Assembly (NCBI GenBank): GCA_964480525.1
Contig: CAYZOV010000005.1
Span: 40,640 to 104,639, forward strand
From: JAAZZIT01 sp964480525
GTDB taxonomy: Bacteria > Bacillota > Clostridia > Oscillospirales > Ruminococcaceae
DNA: 64,000 nt
Direction of reading: 5' to 3'
Shown here: piece after piece, positions 60,876 through 64,000 of the stretch
Position numbering within the stretch: the stretch's first letter is position 1
How the letters are laid out: the number at the start of each line of letters is the position of its first letter
Notes under the pieces: generated by a model
What the model saw: the letters and a program-made list of their open reading frames with translations, nothing else
Database searches by the model: none
What the model was told of the DNA's origin: nothing
Program-made: the position numbers and the translations under genes

Positions 60876-61889
60876 TTAAAGCTTTTTACCCTCAAATTCA
60901 ACACGACGTTTAATGTCAGCCATAAGCTCATCGAACTGGTCGGGGTTAAGTGACTGTGCGCCGTCGCAAAGTGCCTTTGCAGGATTGTTATGAACTTCGA
61001 TAATAAGTCCATCCGCACCGGCAGAAACAGCTGTGCGAGAGAGTGGTTCTACAAGCCAGTTCATTCCTGTTGCGTGGCTAGGGTCAATAATTACAGGCAA
61101 ATGTGTAAGCTTTTTGAGAACAGGAACAGCGGAAATATCAAGAGTATTTCGTGTGTATGTTTCAAAGGTTCTTATTCCACGTTCGCAGAGGATAACATTT
61201 TTATTACCGCCTGCCATAATGTACTCTGCTGACATAAGCCATTCTTCGATAGTATTTGCAAGTCCACGCTTTAAAAGAATTGGCTTGTCGCATTTACCCA
61301 AAACCTTTAAAAGGTCGAAATTCTGCATATTTCTTGCTCCGACCTGAATTACATCAACATCAGCAAACATATCAATGTATGACAAATTCATTATTTCGGT
61401 AACAATAGGCAATCCTGTTTCTTTTTTCGCTTCCAAAAGCAGTTTCAAGCCCTCACCCTCTAAGCCTTGAAACGAGTACGGTGAAGTTCTAGGTTTGAAC
61501 GCCCCACCTCTCAAAAGGGTTGCACCTGCGTTTTTAACTCTTTTAGCCACTTCGATAATCTGTTCTTCGCTTTCTACCGAACAAGGTCCTGCGATAACCT
61601 TGAACATTCCCTCACCTATGGAAACGTCGTCATTAACCTTAACAATAGTGTCGTCAGGGTGCATTTTTCTGTTCGCCGCCTTGTACGGTTCGGAAACACG
61701 TCTAACGGTTTCAACGTAAGGGAGCTTTTCCAAATCGTCAACATCAAGCTTTGTTGTGTCACCGATAATACCCACAACAGTAGAGCTTGCACCCTCGCTG
61801 TAATTTGTAGAAAGTCCTTTTTGTTCAAGTTCGTCAATGAGATGTGTTACGTTTTCTTTTGAAGCGTTATTTTTTAATACAATTACCAT
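60876..61889 (-). CDS. aroF: 3-deoxy-7-phosphoheptulonate synthase
   Basis: A 337-residue DAHP synthase, first step of the shikimate pathway. An N-terminal ferredoxin-like regulatory domain (about 1-70) precedes the barrel with VIAGPCSVESEEQI, LRGGAFKPRTSPYSFQG, PILLKRGLANTIEEW and IDPSHATG. The layout is that of the AroF/Bacillus-Thermotoga branch, where the N-terminal domain gives Phe/Tyr feedback control. It has an AAAGGA site and is transcribed alone from 61949-61977. Confidence 0.96.
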   Translation of the reverse strand: MVIVLKNNASKENVTHLIDELEQKGLSTNYSEGASSTVVGIIGDTTKLDVDDLEKLPYVETVRRVSEPYKAANRKMHPDDTIVKVNDDVSIGEGMFKVIAGPCSVESEEQIIEVAKRVKNAGATLLRGGAFKPRTSPYSFQGLEGEGLKLLLEAKKETGLPIVTEIMNLSYIDMFADVDVIQVGARNMQNFDLLKVLGKCDKPILLKRGLANTIEEWLMSAEYIMAGGNKNVILCERGIRTFETYTRNTLDISAVPVLKKLTHLPVIIDPSHATGMNWLVEPLSRTAVSAGADGLIIEVHNNPAKALCDGAQSLNPDQFDELMADIKRRVEFEGKKL

Positions 61890-61948
61890 TTTAAATCTAT
61901 CCTTTCAATGCTATTTTGCTTTAAAGTTTTTATGCTTTTATGTGTTAA

Positions 61949-61977
61949 AGTATACTACTATTTTTCTTATTTGTCAA
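61949..61977 (-). promoter_or_regulatory. Sigma-A promoter for the DAHP synthase gene
   Basis: TTGACA (61972-61977), a 17-base spacer and TATACT (61949-61954) on the minus strand. No attenuator-like leader was seen. Confidence 0.85.
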
Positions 61978-62034
61978 CGGTAAAATGCACAATTATTATT
62001 GCTAATAAATAATATATTTCGTCGATTTTAACAA

Positions 62035-62568
62035 TCACCTATTTAAAACAGTAATCTGCAAGTTTTTCAAAACGTCAAAAGCCTTATTTTGAAGAATCAT
62101 ATCGTTAGAAGAAGTCAAGTTTGCGTCAACAATTATTTCCGCTTCGGGAAGTGCGGATTTTACAATGACGGCATTAGACACAACGCAAATATTTGAAACA
62201 AGTCCCACAATTTCAACGGTTTCAATATATTCAGACGATAGGTTTTCTAAAAATTTTCCCAGTTCAAGGGACGGAAAAGTATTTTTCTCAAAAACTTTAT
62301 CATTTTCACACTTAGACAAGGCTGTTTTTCCGAAAAGCTCCCACCCATTTGTGCCTTTTACACAATGCTTTACAGGTAGCTTTCTTCCCTCTTGTGTGTC
62401 AAAATAATTTTCATCGTGAGTATCAAGTGTAAACAAAACCATATCGCCATTTTTGTGGTATACTTTGATTTTTTCGGCGATTTTTTCATCAAGCATTTCT
62501 GCACCGTCAAACCCAAGCGAACCATTTACAAAATCGTTTTGGTAATCTACAACAATCAATATTTTCAT
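62035..62568 (-). CDS. Isochorismatase-family cysteine hydrolase
   Basis: A 177-residue hydrolase near nicotinamidase in size. The Asp of VVDYQNDFVNGSLG starts it, HCVKGTNGWEL lies near residue 70, and the nucleophile Cys is in VGLVSNICVVSNA near 125. Nicotinamidase-like wording (DTHDENY) supports NAD-salvage-type chemistry but the substrate is not fixed. It has an AGGAGG site and lies between the DAHP synthase promoter and the ATP synthase genes. Confidence 0.85.
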   Translation of the reverse strand: MKILIVVDYQNDFVNGSLGFDGAEMLDEKIAEKIKVYHKNGDMVLFTLDTHDENYFDTQEGRKLPVKHCVKGTNGWELFGKTALSKCENDKVFEKNTFPSLELGKFLENLSSEYIETVEIVGLVSNICVVSNAVIVKSALPEAEIIVDANLTSSNDMILQNKAFDVLKNLQITVLNR

Positions 62569-62587
62569 AAATCCTCCTAAAGATACG

Positions 62588-62616
62588 AAAAAAGGGGATA
62601 TTTTTCAATCCCCGTT
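62588..62616 (-). terminator. Intrinsic terminator of the ATP synthase operon
   Basis: GGGGAT pairs with ATCCCC around an eight-base loop, followed on the minus strand by TTTTTTCG. It ends atpC. Confidence 0.8.
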
Positions 62617-62620
62617 TAAT

Positions 62621-63025
62621 CTAAAGTTTTCCCGCAACGGTCAGTCTGTTCAACGCACGTTTCAGCTTTTGTTCTGCAAGGTCAAATTCCTTTTGAGATT
62701 TGTATTCTTTAAGTCTTTGTCTTGCGTTTTCCTCAGAGCGTTTTGCACGTTCAACGTCAATTTCGTCAGCCCACTCGATAGCATTTACCAAAAGCGTTGT
62801 GCTTTCGGGCGAAACCTTGATTACGCCTCCCGACACAGCAGCCGAGCGAAATTTACCGTCATTCATTTTAATTTTCACTTCACCCGAAACAAGATTTGAA
62901 ACATACGGCGTATGTCCGTAAAGAATGCCTACATTTCCCTCTTGTGTTCTAGCGACAATATTTTCAGTTTGACCGTCAAAGAAAATCTTTTCGGGTGTAA
63001 TAATTTTCAGCATAAAAGGTTTCAT
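62621..63025 (-). CDS. atpC: F1 ATP synthase epsilon subunit
   Basis: A 134-residue epsilon subunit. The N-terminal beta-sandwich (FMLKIITPEKIFFDGQTENI, then GNVGILYGHTPYVSNL and GGVIKVSPESTTLLV) is followed by a helical hairpin rich in Lys/Glu/Arg that regulates rotation. It follows atpD by 15 bases and is the last gene of the atp operon, ending at the terminator at 62588-62616. Confidence 0.96.
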   Translation of the reverse strand: MKPFMLKIITPEKIFFDGQTENIVARTQEGNVGILYGHTPYVSNLVSGEVKIKMNDGKFRSAAVSGGVIKVSPESTTLLVNAIEWADEIDVERAKRSEENARQRLKEYKSQKEFDLAEQKLKRALNRLTVAGKL

Positions 63026-63040
63026 AGCATTACTCCCTGT

Positions 63041-64000
63041 TTAATTTGAATTTTTAGCCTTTTCAACTGCCTCGTCGATTGTACCAACGAACAAGAAAGC
63101 TGACTCAGGAAGGTCATCGTGCTTACCCTCGATAATTTCCTTAAAGCCACGAATAGTTTCCTTAATAGGTACATATTTTCCCTGCATACCTGTAAACTGT
63201 TCAGCAACAGAGAATGGCTGTGAAAGAAATCTTTGGATTTTTCTTGCACGGTTTACTGTTGTCTTATCCTCGTCCGAAAGCTCGTCCATACCCATAATTG
63301 CGATAATGTCTTGGAGCTCCTTGTATCTTTGAAGAATTGACTGTACCTGACGTGCAACCTGATAATGCTCGTTTCCGACAATTTCAGGAGAAAGTATTCT
63401 TGAATTTGACTCAAGAGGGTCAACAGCAGGATAAATACCCAATGACGCAATGCTTCTCGAAAGTACGGTTGTAGCGTCAAGGTGAGCAAAGGTTGTAGCA
63501 GGAGCAGGGTCGGTAAGGTCATCGGCAGGCACATAAACAGCCTGTACAGATGTGATTGAACCCTTTGTTGTAGAAGTAATTCTCTCCTGCAAAGCACCCA
63601 TTTCCGTAGCAAGGGTCGGCTGGTAACCAACAGCTGATGGCATACGTCCCAAAAGTGCTGAAACCTCAGAGCCTGCCTGTGTAAATCTAAAGATATTGTC
63701 TATAAACAGCAGTACGTCCTGTCCTTCCTTATCTCTAAAATACTCAGCCATAGTAAGTCCTGAAAGACCAACTCTCATTCTTGCTCCAGGTGGCTCGTTC
63801 ATCTGACCGTAAACTAAGACAGTCTTGTCAATAACTCCCGACTCAATCATTTCATTATAAAGGTCGTTACCCTCTCTGGTACGCTCGCCAACACCTGTAA
63901 ATACCGAAATACCACCGTGTTGCTTAGCGATATTGTTGATAAGCTCCATAATAAGAACTGTTTTACCAACACCTGCACCACCGAAAAGACCGATTTTACC
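63041..64000 (-). CDS. atpD: F1 ATP synthase beta subunit, N-terminus beyond window
   Basis: The visible 319 residues begin at the Walker A motif GGAGVGKTVLIMELINNIAKQHGG and run to the C-terminus. GERTREGNDLYNEMIESG, VYGQMNEPPGARMRVGL and IDNIFRFTQAGSEVSALLGRMPSAVGYQPTL are the family core with Walker B LLFID. The catalytic subunit makes ATP from a proton or sodium gradient; ion type cannot be told from this part. The missing N-terminal portion lies past base 64000. Confidence 0.98.
   Translation of the reverse strand, partial: GKIGLFGGAGVGKTVLIMELINNIAKQHGGISVFTGVGERTREGNDLYNEMIESGVIDKTVLVYGQMNEPPGARMRVGLSGLTMAEYFRDKEGQDVLLFIDNIFRFTQAGSEVSALLGRMPSAVGYQPTLATEMGALQERITSTTKGSITSVQAVYVPADDLTDPAPATTFAHLDATTVLSRSIASLGIYPAVDPLESNSRILSPEIVGNEHYQVARQVQSILQRYKELQDIIAIMGMDELSDEDKTTVNRARKIQRFLSQPFSVAEQFTGMQGKYVPIKETIRGFKEIIEGKHDDLPESAFLFVGTIDEAVEKAKNSN

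Noticed and set aside
1..64000. CRISPR arrays, tRNAs, rRNAs, insertion sequences or prophage
   Set aside because: None was visible: no regularly spaced repeats, no cloverleaf-like or rRNA-like sequence, and no transposase or integrase gene.

Overview
The window is AT-rich chromosomal DNA from an endospore-forming, low-GC Gram-positive bacterium. It is most like the Clostridia, and an Oscillospirales/Ruminococcus-type gut anaerobe fits best. Evidence for this is the spoIIIA operon, a SipL-like gene next to spoIVA, a fermentative D-lactate dehydrogenase, a Na+-pumping decarboxylase pair, an F1 ATPase, consensus sigma-A promoters with 17-base spacers, and strong AAAGGA/GGAGG ribosome binding sites. 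Almost every gene is on the minus strand. Only sipL, spoIVA, one hypothetical membrane protein, a MscS channel and a PRPP synthetase are on plus. I saw no rRNA, tRNA, CRISPR array, insertion sequence or prophage; this is core chromosome.

Layout. 1-3723: spoIIIAA-AG operon (minus) with a sigma-E-like promoter. 3784-9240: a zinc-ribbon membrane protein and a divergent type IIA topoisomerase pair (A and B subunits) behind a small membrane protein. 9295-12483: sipL-spoIVA (plus), also with a sigma-E-like promoter. 12487-16107: a large repeat-containing, sortase-type surface protein. 16147-17611: a PII-like protein and prmA. 17685-19857: a zinc-ribbon membrane protein, a lipoprotein, and upstream of them a highly structured, terminator-ended RNA with its own promoter. 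19889-22480: a CadA-type metal ATPase and a CadC/SmtB-type repressor with a textbook operator. 22490-25074: LdhA-like dehydrogenase and an AzgA/PbuG-type purine permease. 25151-26531: a lone membrane protein. 26549-27559: rplM-rpsI with an L13-type leader. 27704-34097: hypothetical membrane protein, TtcA-like and kinase-like genes, YfbR-like nucleotidase, OadB/OadG subunits, a MscS channel and two very small helical proteins. 34153-41245: comFC, recD2, pnp, rpsO and folD. 41238-45131: lgt and a pair of M16 peptidases. 45234-57556: a long run of M42 peptidases, GNAT, a YnbB-like lyase, hprK, PHP, murB, rapZ, whiA, dnaE and a tiny DUF3006-like gene. 57688-58976: PRPP synthetase. 59031-64000: lipoprotein, DAHP synthase, isochorismatase-like hydrolase, atpC and partial atpD.

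Together the genes cover sporulation (engulfment channel and coat basement layer), DNA replication and topology, translation, cell-wall and lipoprotein maturation, metal efflux and energy metabolism. The items most worth a second look are the structured RNA at 19605-19825, the divergent topoisomerase with a hairpin between its Shine-Dalgarno and start codon, the sipL-spoIVA pairing under a shared sigma-E-like promoter, the small helical gene pair at 33743-34097, and the absence of yvcK and an HPr gene from the rapZ-whiA-dnaE block.
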